A stretch of 64,000 nucleotides of DNA, taken from contig NC_065422.1 of the NCBI RefSeq assembly GCF_024362695.1, positions 6,819,534 to 6,883,533 on the forward strand. Direction: 5' to 3'. How positions within the stretch are numbered: position 1 is the first letter of the stretch; each line of letters starts with the position of its first letter. This DNA comes from Pectinophora gossypiella (taxonomy: Eukaryota; Arthropoda; Insecta; Lepidoptera; Gelechiidae). Position numbers and translations under genes: made by a program. Below the pieces are notes generated by a model. That model saw only the letters and a list, made by a program, of their open reading frames with translations. It had not been told where the DNA came from and made no database searches. Of the stretch, positions 44,201-53,712 are shown in pieces.

Positions 44201-47200
44201 GTGTTAGTGACATCGTAACGAAAACTTTAAGGGATGATTCAGGCCATGATTCTGAGTTGATATCAAGTGGAATTTTCCGTCGCAAAAGTATGGAACGGAA
44301 AATAATTTAAAAAAACATAAAAATAATCATAAATTTTCCGGCAGGAAATTCCACTTAATGTCAACTCAGAATCATAGTCTGAATCATCCCCCTCAGTATT
44401 CGTTACGGTGTCACTAACACCCATACCTACTTGTATGGCTACCTGTATGTACTGGTAAGGGATGTAAGTGACATCGTAACGAATACTGAGGGGGCTGATT
44501 TACCTCATTATTCTGAGTTAATATCAAGTGGAATTTTCAATCGCAAAAGTATAGAATTGAAGATAATTAAAAAAATCTAAAAAAAAACATGAATTTTGCG
44601 ACGGAAAATTCCACTTGATATTAACTCAGAATCATGATCTGAATTATCCCCCTCAGTATTCGTTACGATGTCACTAACACTCTGTATAAGTTTATATACG
44701 TTTAGAGAAATAGAGTAACAATAAAATCGTACATAGCATAACCCACTGTTTACTTAGTTCTTTTACCCTAACGTTGTCTGGAAGAAATTGCTATTTAGCA
44801 ATAAGGCCACCGATTGTGCCTCTTCCAATTTGTTACGTTTATCTTTGTGCAATAAAATGATTTGTACTATATTGTATTTATTACTCTTCCTGTATCCTAT
44901 TATTTAGCCTAATATCATGTGTGGTAATGAAAAGTTAGTTACCTTCTTCGTCTTCCGCGGGCTGGATGTCAATTCTTCTGTCTTGCTGCTGCTGTTCCTT
45001 CTGTGAGCTGCCCTTCTTGTTAGAGCTCTCGTCTTCAAGGTTACCCACTAGTAACATACCATATTATTATAACACATGTATTGGTAATTGGGCTTGCAAA
45101 TCTGGTATTATTTGCATAGTCTATTTTGTGACGTAACTTATTATAGATTTGCGGCAAACGGCATTAACTACTTTAAGAAAACCCGGTACAAAATTTAAGA
45201 CAACAGGCCTGAGGGTGCCCAGTAGGGTTTATGAAGTCCAGTTCACCAGACAATACCAAAAAATACATTTAATAAACAAGTTGAAAATTAAGATTGAATT
45301 ACTGTTTGTATGAAACGACTCAACTTATAATTATTGTATCAAAAATCTTTCGTACCAGAATTGAAGCCGTTTAATTAAAAATGAGCGATATTTAATGAAA
45401 GCATACATTACATACATGAAATTATATGTAAAGCACAAGTATATAGCAAACAATTATGTCTCGAAAGTTAATAGATATTGTCACAACTACCCTTTTGTTT
45501 ACAAAGATAATAGAAAGTATTATAAAGATGTATGATGGATTTGATCAAGTTGCGAATTTAGATAATCAAACATTTTTTAACAATTCGAAAAAAGAAATTA
45601 AGTTATACACATTAAGGTGGATTTACATCAAACGAGTGGATGTTCATTCTACCCCGCTCTACAAAATTATTTGTGGGTAAACGACTGTTTCCCTTTGGGA
45701 TAGGCAGAGATCACGGAATTCCACTTACTAAGATTTTGACTATTCCTGCCACACCACTTTCGCTTCTTCCTCTCTCATCAAAGACTCCATGCATAAATAA
45801 AAATAAAAAAAATAAAAAATAGTTTATTTCTCATAATTGTAACGAAGTTTGTTGTCGAGACTTCCCAGTAAGTAACTAGAGTACTTGTATTGGGAATGAC
45901 TCGCATGCTATGAATGCATGCATGCTATTCTATTTAGAGTATTCTTGACCTGGAATTTCTTTAAAACATCCTAGACCTGATCGCGGTATGTATTCCTTTT
46001 CTAGTTTTATATTTATTTGAGAAAATTCTATAGAATATTCTGAGAATGCTCGCTTTTGTGTTCTAGCGAATTTATCCTAGTTTTTTGTTCTTGTTCTTTA
46101 TTCGTTAAGTGAAAATGGTGATATAATAATTTATGTTTACACTAAAATATCAAATTCAAATGTATTTATTGCATTGCTACAGGCCAAAAAGGTCTTAAAC
46201 AATATTACATACATCCACTGCAGACACACACACTACACTACATGCATCCAGAACAATGCTGCGGTTTTATCATTCGGTCTAAACCCAACTTTAGTGGAAT
46301 TCCCAAAAATCAAATCCACCACAGAAATAAGACATAAAAACACAAAGGAGTGGAGTAGAAAAGAGTTGTGTAGCATGCAATAGGACCAGTGCAAATTATA
46401 ACAATTATATCAATTCATGCATTCTGTTTTGATGTAACGAGTATGTAGCGAGAATTTTGAAGTATGTGCCTTGTTTACAATGACGCATTTAAACGGTGAA
46501 GTGCGACAGTGTATCAATTTTCAAATCTAAAGAAGTTAGCAGATATTCTGAAATTCTGAGGCTTAGAATGTATGAACGTGACTCAGATGAGATGAGACAT
46601 AATGTAAAATCTACTGTCTGGTATCTCAACAAATTGGTTAATAATCAACATCATCAGTCCATTAACGTCCCCACTGCTGGGGCATGGGCCTTCCCTACGG
46701 ATGGATAGGGTGATCAGGCCTTAAACCACCACGCGGGCCCAGTGCGGCGGATTGATGGTTATTAACGACTGCTAATGCAGCCGGGACCAACGGCTTAATG
46801 TGCCTTCCGAAGCACGGAGGAGCTCGAGATGAAAACTTTTTTTTTTGTGGTCACCCATCCTATGACCGGCCTTTGCGAAAGTTGCTTAACTTCATCAATC
46901 GCAGACCGAGCGTGTTAACCGCTGCACCATCGAGCTCCTCCATAGGGTTAATAATAAACATACTCAAACAGTAACATCTTTGGTTCTACTAGTCTCAACT
47001 GTTTAACAATATTTGCAGCACGCGTGGCTTGATATAATATTTTCAGTAACAAAGTAAAATAATTTTGGGGGTTATTTAGGTGATTTCGTAATGAAGCACT
47101 CAGCAACGTAACTTATTGTAGATTTGATCGGGACTCCTGTCGCACTTCACTACCAAATCCGACCAATGTCAGGCTTCCATGCAATATGTCGACCAATGCC

Positions 47201-50028
47201 TTACCGACTGCCTTGTTTTTGGCGGCGATATAAGCGAGGTAGGCGGGGGAGTTGTGGTATGCCTTTAGACTCTTTTCGTACTCCGACTGTCGTTAGCCCA
47301 GTGCACAACAATGATGGACACGAGATGTGCATGTTGGGAAAAGTTGCATCTTTTAGTGTGCGTGTTAGTCACGATTACATACGGGGGTTAGAAAGCTGTG
47401 TGTCTTAGAAACTGAGTTGCTAATCAATGCATATATTGAGCCATATCAAAGGCCTTTGGCGGCTCAATAATAGCTCTAACTCTTAGTGACTCTAACATAA
47501 TATCAGATATCAAACTCGATATTCTGATAATATGTTCTGACAAAATATTCATTCTATTTTATCTCTTGTATGCTTGTACCTTGTAAAGTCGATGGTCAGT
47601 CATCGACTTTATAATCTCCCTTTATAATCGGCTAAAAACTTTATAATCGGCTTAATGACAATGTTTCGGCTTTACGCTACCGTTGTGCGTTGTATTAATT
47701 ACAAACACTTGAATTTCCATTTTTTTAAATTATAACACACAGCTCTCTACATGTGGTGTGATGTACAGTCTAAAACATGTTTCAAAATATATATTCTTAA
47801 AGTGTAGTTACTAATTTATTCAACATCTATGTGCTTTGAATATACAGTGGTTTTATCAGTTTTTACCTACTATTATTTACGTTAAAAACACTCTTATACA
47901 ATTGAGTAAACTAAGGAAATTAAAATGAAAAAAAAAATAACACTTAATTATTATATAAGTAATACTTGTAGGGATATGAACTACTTTTCAAAATGATATG
48001 AAATAATGTAGTGATTGTGTTCTGAATACACCATATGGCCCGAGTTTAGTGGCGGTGAGGTGGTAGCAGTGGTATTATACACAAAATGGATCCCAATAGT
48101 GGGCAAAGGTCCATAGTACCTCTAGATTTATGTGCCAGCCACTGAATATAAGCAGGCGACGATTGGTACGCTTTCAACATTTCTATGTACTGCGCCTGGG
48201 GCAAATATAAACTTGTTATTCTCTATATAAAGTTGTTGGGAACAAGGCATTATATTTTTCAGGCTACGCCTCATTATAAACAGAATGGCATCCAATGTAA
48301 GACTGAACTCTAATGAGAAATTAAAAGAAAAATAAGTGATGTGATGTCATTGATCTATTAAGGGATATCCCACTGCAGGCCAGCCTATTTATTACCCTAG
48401 CCATAAAAAATAAAAAGAAAAGTACAGAAGTTTTCTTACCTTCTCAGCTTCATATTCATCGACAAACCCAGATTTCTCAGACTCAGGCAGGTCCCTCCAC
48501 ATACCACCGATGATGCGGCCTATTTCCCACAACTTGAGGTCCGGATGAGCTGCCTTCACGCTGTCCCACACGCGGCGTGAGTAGCGCATGTAAGGCATCA
48601 GAGGCTTTTCCGGCGGCTTCGGCGGTTTGGGGAGCCCCGCACCCTGGAATAGGGAAGTTTATGATTGTACTTCACCTGTGTCTTGAGTGTTTAGCTTTAC
48701 TTGTTACTTGCTATAGTCAGTTTTGAAAAATTACCTAAGGGAACATTTTGCACTTGGACAATATAGAATATGATCTTATTTCAATAATATGCAAGCTAAC
48801 CAAAGAAAAAGTAAATTTGAGAATGTTAAAATACTCACAATAGGAGATCCTTTGCCAATCTTCTGCGGTTGGAAGCCAGGGTGTGAATGCACCGTGGATA
48901 TGAACGGACTAGTCTTATCATCCTTCCCGGCCTGAGCGCCCTGTCCGGCGGCGCCCCCGGTAGCAGCGCGCCGCGCGCTCTCTGCACCGAAACGAGCCTG
49001 TGGCTGTTGATTCTGCTGCCACCCATACCCCGGGTGACCTGGGTGACCCATCTGGGGTCCACCCTGGTATTGCGGGTGGTACTGGTATTGGTTATGGTGC
49101 GGCGGCGGTGCATTCATACCGCCTTCAAGCCAAGCAGCGGGGCGGCAATACAATGAAAGAAAAAACAAAAAAGCGTAAGGGATAGGACAGGATTAGGACG
49201 AGGGCAAACAAAAAGATAATCAAATATGCACTAACATCTAAAAACTTCAACTGAAACTGAAATAGTTAAGTTGTTATTGAGAGCGAGCAGTTACTAGCAG
49301 TAGTTTGTTTAGTAGGCGCTAGTACAGCAGAGTAGACATGTTGACGAGACGAGAGAACAGTGATTGCAAAATGATGATCGAAAGTGACGGAAACCTGAAA
49401 TTTTGTGCAGTTACTATACCCCACAGAACCTAAATCCAAAACAGTATGAGGTGAGAATAATTTTGAACAATATAATAAAGTAAATCACTTTGTGTCATTA
49501 CCTTTCATCATACCGAAACTCATTGGGGGCCCCGCAATCATGTAGTCTGTTTCAACATAACATAACATGAAACAAAACCAACAAAAGAGAACAATGTAAG
49601 TATAAATGCAAAAGGAATTAAAATTAAAAGAAATAAAGTTTGTTACTGATGCAATTGCTTGAATGGAAGCAGAGTTGTCATGCGACGGGCACAGAGACTG
49701 AGTAGAACATACCAGCACAACCAAGATTGTTTCAGCCCTGCTAAGCTTGCCAACGCATCAACTTCTCTATGTTATATTAGTTAGTATCTAGTATTCTAAC
49801 AATATTTAAACAAAAATAATTTCACTACATTTTTATTTACTACTTTAATGACTAAATATTCTCGCTGTAATAACTCTAAAAGTTCTAACAAGGTGTATTA
49901 AAGGTGGTTTCTATACTGAAATTCAAAAGGTTTAATTAAAATATAAGGTAAAAGGAATACAAACGCGGATTGCTCTGGGGGCTTGGCATCGACATGGATG
50001 TATTCTGTTTGTAGTTTGGGGCAGCCAT
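38239..50028 (-). CDS. dalao: BAP111/dalao (SMARCE1/BAF57-like) SWI/SNF subunit, 14 coding exons per isoform
   Basis: DNA-bending subunit of Brahma/SWI-SNF chromatin remodellers, acting in the nucleus. Coding exons on the minus strand: 50028-49965, 49546-49502, 49122-48839, 48643-48440, then either 48195-48120 or 47286-47205, then 45047-44943, 44035-43902, 43440-43300, 42808-42665, 41276-41108, 39574-39317, 39079-39008, 38846-38496, 38273-38239. All borders are GT-AG and phases close at 2082 or 2088 nt (693 or 695 aa). Domains: a Pro/Gln-rich N terminus (MAAPNYKQNTSM); an HMG box on one exon (about 138-199, PLMPYMRYSRRVW, LWEIGRIIGGMWRDLPE); a conserved YLRNHRLINEIF / VVPDVRSVVTTARMQ block; a coiled coil (LKKQVQSLTMHQKKLEDEL); and a long Gly/Pro/His-rich tail not found in vertebrate SMARCE1. 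The ATG follows an acceptor at 50042, so at least one 5' non-coding exon lies upstream and is not located. Confidence 0.92.
38919..38982 (-). mobile_element. SINE family C head fragment
   Basis: 64 bp, from GCGAAAGTTGCTTAACTTCA to CGCCACCGAGCTCC, inside a BAP111 intron close to exon 39008-39079. Only the tRNA-like head is kept. Confidence 0.75.
39668..39993 (+). mobile_element. tRNA-derived SINE, family B, full length
   Basis: Head GCCTCCGTGGTCTAGTGC, B-box-like GGTTCGATTCCC, and a 3' half with CCACCAACCCGCAGTGG and CAGCAGTGGGACGTATATAG. A 12-bp duplication ATTGCGGAAACA flanks it at 39656-39667 and 39994-40005. It is in a BAP111 intron. Confidence 0.92.
40111..40420 (+). mobile_element. SINE family A
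   Basis: From CGGCGTCCATGGTCTAGAGG to the CACACGATAGAAGA tail, with small internal deletions. In a BAP111 intron. Confidence 0.85.
40448..40972. repeat. Nested palindromic MITEs
   Basis: The outer ends are CTAAGGGTGGTATT and its exact inverse AATACCACCCTAAG. Inner arms (CTAATTTTATTTTAAGTTAT) also pair across the element. A second, smaller palindrome (TTAATAAACTAATCTCAGCT and inverse) occupies about 40839-40960 near the right end, apparently inserted into the first. An 18-base run of C follows at about 40984-41001. Confidence 0.8.
41385..41540 (+). pseudogene. LINE ORF2 C-terminal fragment
   Basis: About 50 codons, with EGKRGRGRPRAYMEQIKEKA and ending KWRTLHQQENSS. The GRGRPR signature is typical of the C terminus of RTE-like and related insect non-LTR elements. 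In a BAP111 intron. Confidence 0.7.
41875..42125 (+). mobile_element. SINE family D, 5'-truncated
   Basis: Contains GATTATCACGTGCTCAGCGG, GCTGGTTTTCCCTTCGCGGG and GTCAAATCTTCAGGTTAAG, matching the 3' two-thirds of 3026-3361. Confidence 0.8.
42340..42608. repeat. MITE carrying a retroposed tail
   Basis: Inverted ends GCCTGTCCACTGAAGCGGAG and CAACGGACAGGC, with further pairing through GTGAAACGGATAAATATT. The centre (about 42415-42545) matches 59645-59772, which lacks these ends, so a retroposon 3' end probably inserted into the MITE. Confidence 0.75.
43592..43784 (+). mobile_element. SINE family C, 5'-truncated
   Basis: Starts at TTTTCATCTCGAGCTCCTCC and runs to the GATGATGATG tail. In the BAP111 intron between the coiled-coil exon and 43902-44035. 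Confidence 0.85.
44193..44425. repeat. Palindromic MITE, copy 1 of a tandem pair
   Basis: Left ACAGGGTGTTAGTGACATCG pairs with CGTTACGGTGTCACTAACAC at the right. The arms continue through ATTCTGAGTTGATATCAAGT and its inverse, so the whole unit can fold into one long hairpin. Confidence 0.85.
44455..44689. repeat. Palindromic MITE, copy 2 of a tandem pair
   Basis: Same family 30 bp further on, with arms CTGAGTTAATATCAAGTGGA and inverse. It ends AACACTCTGTATA. Confidence 0.85.
44762..44880 (+). mobile_element. LINE 3' end fragment
   Basis: TGTCTGGAAGAAATTGCTAT then CAATAAGGCCACCGATTGTG and a TTTGTGCAATAAAATGATTTG tail (in part) match 2446-2590. Confidence 0.65.
45048..47204. other. BAP111 intron after the alternative exons
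   Basis: No exon needed: 47286-47205 joins 45047-44943 in phase. A family E fragment lies at 45125-45235 (GGCATTAACTACTTTAAG) and a SINE C at 46646-46945. Open frames at 45456 and 46174 lack other support. Confidence 0.6.
46646..46945 (-). mobile_element. SINE family C, full length
   Basis: A minus-strand copy. A 10-bp duplication GGTTAATAAT flanks it at 46636-46645 and 46946-46955. In the BAP111 intron just downstream of the second alternative exon. Confidence 0.9.
47205..47286 (-). CDS. dalao: BAP111 alternative exon, SMARCE1-like version
   Basis: 82 nt on the minus strand after acceptor CGACAG, starting TCG GAG TAC and ending GTC G before donor GTAAGG. It encodes 27 residues plus one base, including SEYEKSLKAYHNSPAYLAY. 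That is very close to the vertebrate SMARCE1 segment after the HMG box (from memory, KAYHNSPAYLAY). It starts in phase 0 and ends in phase 1, as does the exon at 48120-48195. Using both would shift the frame. Confidence 0.8.
48120..48195 (-). CDS. dalao: BAP111 alternative exon, diverged version
   Basis: 76 nt on the minus strand after acceptor TTGCCCCAG, starting GCG CAG TAC and ending AGA G before donor GTACTA. It encodes 25 residues plus one base: AQYIEMLKAYQSSPAYIQW and a short basic end. It aligns without gaps to the other version over KAY-x-SPAY. Reading frame, phases and the acceptor are intact. The donor is weaker than GTAAGG. It lies nearer the HMG exon than the other version. Confidence 0.75.
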
Positions 50029-50041
50029 GATTTCACGTCCG

Positions 50042-50427
50042 CTGTAACAGTAATTACTTTCCATTAATGGCTAAAAATGAAGTGCCACAAAACTGAGTAA
50101 TACGCTTATGTAATAGAAACGTATCACAATAGTAGATCATGGCATTGTTATAGAAGTTTATTTCAAGGAAAAGAAATGAAATAAATCTGCAAATCTATTG
50201 GAATTGCTTTAACAATATTGCTATGTTCACGCGCCGGGTTTCGACGTCTCAAATTGTCCCATTTTTGAGCGTCCAAGTCTACAAAACTCCTTACCTTATT
50301 TATTGACGTGTGAATATTTGTACTCTGGTCAAATATCTGAAAAATCAACGTTATATATCAATAAATTCATCAATTAACCAAGCGTAGCGTCACTTTCTTT
50401 ATACGGACGACGCCATGATTTCTGCTT
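50042..50427 (-). promoter_or_regulatory. Likely 5' leader intron of BAP111
   Basis: The coding start exon begins after an acceptor (TTACTGTTACAG), so transcription starts upstream, probably beyond the retroposon at 50428-50831. A possible donor GTAAGG lies on the minus strand near 50293. No TATA element was identified. Confidence 0.4.
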
Positions 50428-50831
50428 TTTTTTTTTTTTTTTGTTTTGGTTTTCCCCGAAGGGTAAGGCAAAGGGAACTATGCCCATACAGCCACGTCTG
50501 ACGTATTTTTTTCTTGATGATTAATGAAATGATGAAAGGTGATGATGATGAAACCTAAGCCCCCACCCTCGGAGTAGACTCCTACTCCGAACCCCAAACG
50601 AATTAACTCAAAAGTCCGCATAAACTTTTGAGTTATGAAGCGGCTTCCCAGCACGAAGCGAAAATAGGCAGATACACTTTGTTTATTGAATACTCCAATA
50701 TAATAACACTCGCGAATGTCTTCCGACTAACTTAATGCGATCATTAACCACAAAACACCACTTCGTATTAATTATTTAGATTACTCAATGAAGAAAGCAA
50801 CTGTCCCGTTCCCGTTTCCCGCCGAAAAGCC
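50428..50831 (-). mobile_element. Retroposon (family F) with poly(A) tail and 15-bp target duplication
   Basis: On the plus strand it starts with a T-run (tail of a minus-oriented insert), then TTTTCCCCGAAGGGTAAGGC. CCATGATTTCTGCTT flanks it at 50413-50427 and 50832-50846. A related tail lies at 63785-63960. It sits upstream of the BAP111 coding start, in the likely leader or promoter region. Confidence 0.85.
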
Positions 50832-50846
50832 CCATGATTTCTGCTT

Positions 50847-52377
50847 CTGCCATTTTTAAAATCTGTCAGACGACACTGACAGCGGATAAATGTTGCAAGT
50901 GTTAATAAATATTTTTCTAATTTAATCCAACAATCCGACATGTCGGGTGCAAGTCGTCGCCTTATCGATCGTCGCCTTACGAAAATGTGGTTTTCGTAAC
51001 AACGTCTTTTTGAAAAATCAAATTCGGATGTGATTTTTGACAATGGAGGTCCGTGTTGTTGTTATAGTATATCAAAGCCTCGAAAGTCGCAATAGACATT
51101 ATTAGTTTCGTAGCGTGGCACGGACCTCCCCGTGTTGCTCTTTGACTAGTTTCCATCCAGGTAAAAAATTATAGACTCATTTTATACCGAATCGTTCTCC
51201 AAAAATAATATAGATGGCGCTGTCGAGATTTAACGTGAAAATTACCTATTTTCTCATTGCTCGGGTACTTACTAAGTAAAACTAAAATAATATAATGTAA
51301 TTGAGGTTTTGTTGAAGTAAATCACATCAGAATGTAATTACGTGATTACCTATTTTAAAAATGATCCTTGTTGCTCTATGTTCAAAAAGGCGCTTACGTA
51401 GTTTTCATAAAACTTTTTCGTTGTAAGGTGACGAAGTGTATGATGGATGTAGTTCCTAAAGATTGCGTTTAACAAATGAGTAGGCGCTCCTCATATCCAT
51501 ACAACATTCAACATACTCAGCAGAGCATAGTCATTCCACTTCTTTACATTACGCATATAACTTACCTTTGAAACATTTTTTCTACCACCACAAAGAATGT
51601 CAATGCCATCGACAACAAAAAAAAAAGCTCTCTTTCATGGCACTCTTTCCGGTTCTGTACAAATCTCATCCATTGATTTCACGCATACATACCTTACAAA
51701 GTCTTGCGACCATCTGTCTGGTGGCGGTCTGCCTTAAAATCGTATGTACCATTTATCTCAAGAGACAGACCGAGGACAAGATAAAGATCAGGTATATTCC
51801 GTAAATAAGACATTCCTATAATTATTAGACAAAATGCATAACAGTCGGTAGGTATACCTATTAGGCTAGGCACGATATTAAGATGATAAGATCTAAAAGC
51901 TTCCTGTACCACTTGTACCACCAGTCGTGTATGTGTACCACCAGTGGTATATGTGTACCATCAGTCGTATATGGGTAGTAGGTAGATACCTATACCACCT
52001 ATACTATATAGAGTTGGCATTTGGCAATTAAGCGGTGCAATTTTAAACGATTACTGTGCGAACAAAAATACGGAAGTTGGCACGCTCGATGACTGGCACG
52101 CGCCAAATTAGCAGGTGACCGCTTCGTAACACTTTATTGAGGGCACAGGGCCTACTCAGGGCACAGGGATTTCAAAAGCACTGTGTATTTATCTACGTCA
52201 CCCATATCCACCCACTGCTGGGTACAGGCCTCCTGTCTTTCACGTCATCCTTTCCAGTAATGTGCAAGTTTCACGATGTTATCCGACCATAGGGGCTGGT
52301 GGTTTGCGTCGAAATAACACCACAGACTTAATGTAACTCCACTGTGTAACTCATTCTTTTATGAGACATTTAATTTT
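50847..52377. other. Upstream flank of BAP111, no gene seen
   Basis: The BAP111 promoter is expected in the first part. GGAGGTCCGTG at 51044 and CACGGACCTCC at 51119 form an 11-bp inverted repeat around 64 bp. The rest is non-coding, with short repeats of GTGTACCACCAGT near 51915. Confidence 0.5.
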
Positions 52378-52612
52378 TATCTTCTCAAAAATTGCATGCC
52401 AGTTACTTGTTTAGTAATCTACCGCTCCCTCTCTCTCTTTATTTAAGAGCTGCGCTCTTGTCGGTGGAGTAATCGTCATTCCTCTCTTCTTTTTTATCTT
52501 CTTAAAAATTGCATGCCAGTTACTTGTTTAGTAATCTACCTCTCCCTCTTTATTTAAGAGCTGTGCTCTTGTCGGTGGAGTAATCGTCATTCCTCTCTTC
52601 TTCCCGCCAAAT
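52378..52612 (+). repeat. Direct tandem duplication, about 115 bp x 2
   Basis: AAAATTGCATGCCAGTTACT to GTAATCGTCATTCCTCTCTT occurs twice in a row, starting near 52380 and 52497, with a few substitutions and a CT-rich length difference. Confidence 0.85.
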
Positions 52613-52706
52613 CCTTCACCTCCTGATACGACACGACCTGCACATTTTCTTTTGTTTTTATTTTTTATACATAGATAGTGGAGCTTGGTGCTTAGTGAAG
52701 CGTATT

Positions 52707-53004
52707 GAGGAGCTCGGTGGCGCAGCGGTTAACGCGCTCGGTCTGCGATTGTTGAAGTAAAGCAACTTTCGCAAAAGGCCGGTCATAGGATGGGTGACCA
52801 CAAAAAAAAAGTTTTCATCTCGAGCTCCTCCGTGCTTCGGAAGGCACGTTAAGCCGTTGGTCCCGGCTGCATTAGCAGTCGTTAATAACCATCAATCCGC
52901 ACTGGGCCCGCGTGATGGTTTAAGGCCCGATCTCTCTATCCATCCATAGGGAAGGCCCGTGCCCCAGCAGTGGGGACGTTAATGGGCTGATGATGATGAT
53001 GATG
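52707..53004 (+). mobile_element. SINE family C, full length
   Basis: Complete from GAGCTCGGTGGCGCAGCGG to the GATGATGATGATG tail. It is one of the least decayed copies. Confidence 0.9.
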
Positions 53005-53292
53005 AGATAGATAGTAATCTACCTACTAAACAATATTCCTAAACAAATCACTGGAAGGTATTTTCTGGTACAGTAGTTCCGACGGAAGGTAAAAAGCAGA
53101 TAAGTACCTATTTACCTACAAAATAGCACTCGGTTCTCATTGAAGTGTGTTGACCTGAACTTTATTCAGTTTTTATTGAGTGATTTATAGCTTCACCTTC
53201 GCTTCTTTCATTAGCACATATCACCATTTACGCAAAGTGATTGCTTTAAAAAGTAGACAAACCAATAAAGACAACAAAGTAATAAAACTTGA

Positions 53293-53430
53293 GGTACGTA
53301 CGGTCACGAGTACTAATGTACACTTTAAAACCATCTCACATTAACTTTTTTGACAAATTAAACCGTAGGTCTCGTAAATATCAAATATGATAGTGCGACA
53401 GGGTTCTAAAGTGGGTACATGATATTGCCA
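53293..53430. repeat. Small imperfect palindromic element
   Basis: GTACGGTCACGAG near the left and GGGTACATGATATTGCC near the right. The same element lies at 60765-60925. The ends are loosely inverted (GGTAC ... GTACC). Confidence 0.65.
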
Positions 53431-53712
53431 TTACTGTACCTATCAATTGCGCGCACCTGCGGCCACCCCTGGTATTTAAATTTCACCAGGTGACCTCGTG
53501 GCATTTAGCACTACCGCTGAAATAGATACGACGCATCTGACGTTTGAAAACACGCATACCAAAGGTCGCAGAGATGCCTGTTCGGCCTTCTATCGTGTGG
53601 GTTAGGAGGTGGACTACCAACCTCATCAACTCTGGTGTCAGTGTTATTATTGAGCCGCCAAAGGCCCACATGTCTCACGTAACGACTACGTATTTACATT
53701 TAGTAGTAACCG

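Noticed and set aside
48887..49185. Plus-strand frames opposite the BAP111 N-terminal exon.
   Set aside because: Antisense of a supported coding exon; no independent evidence.
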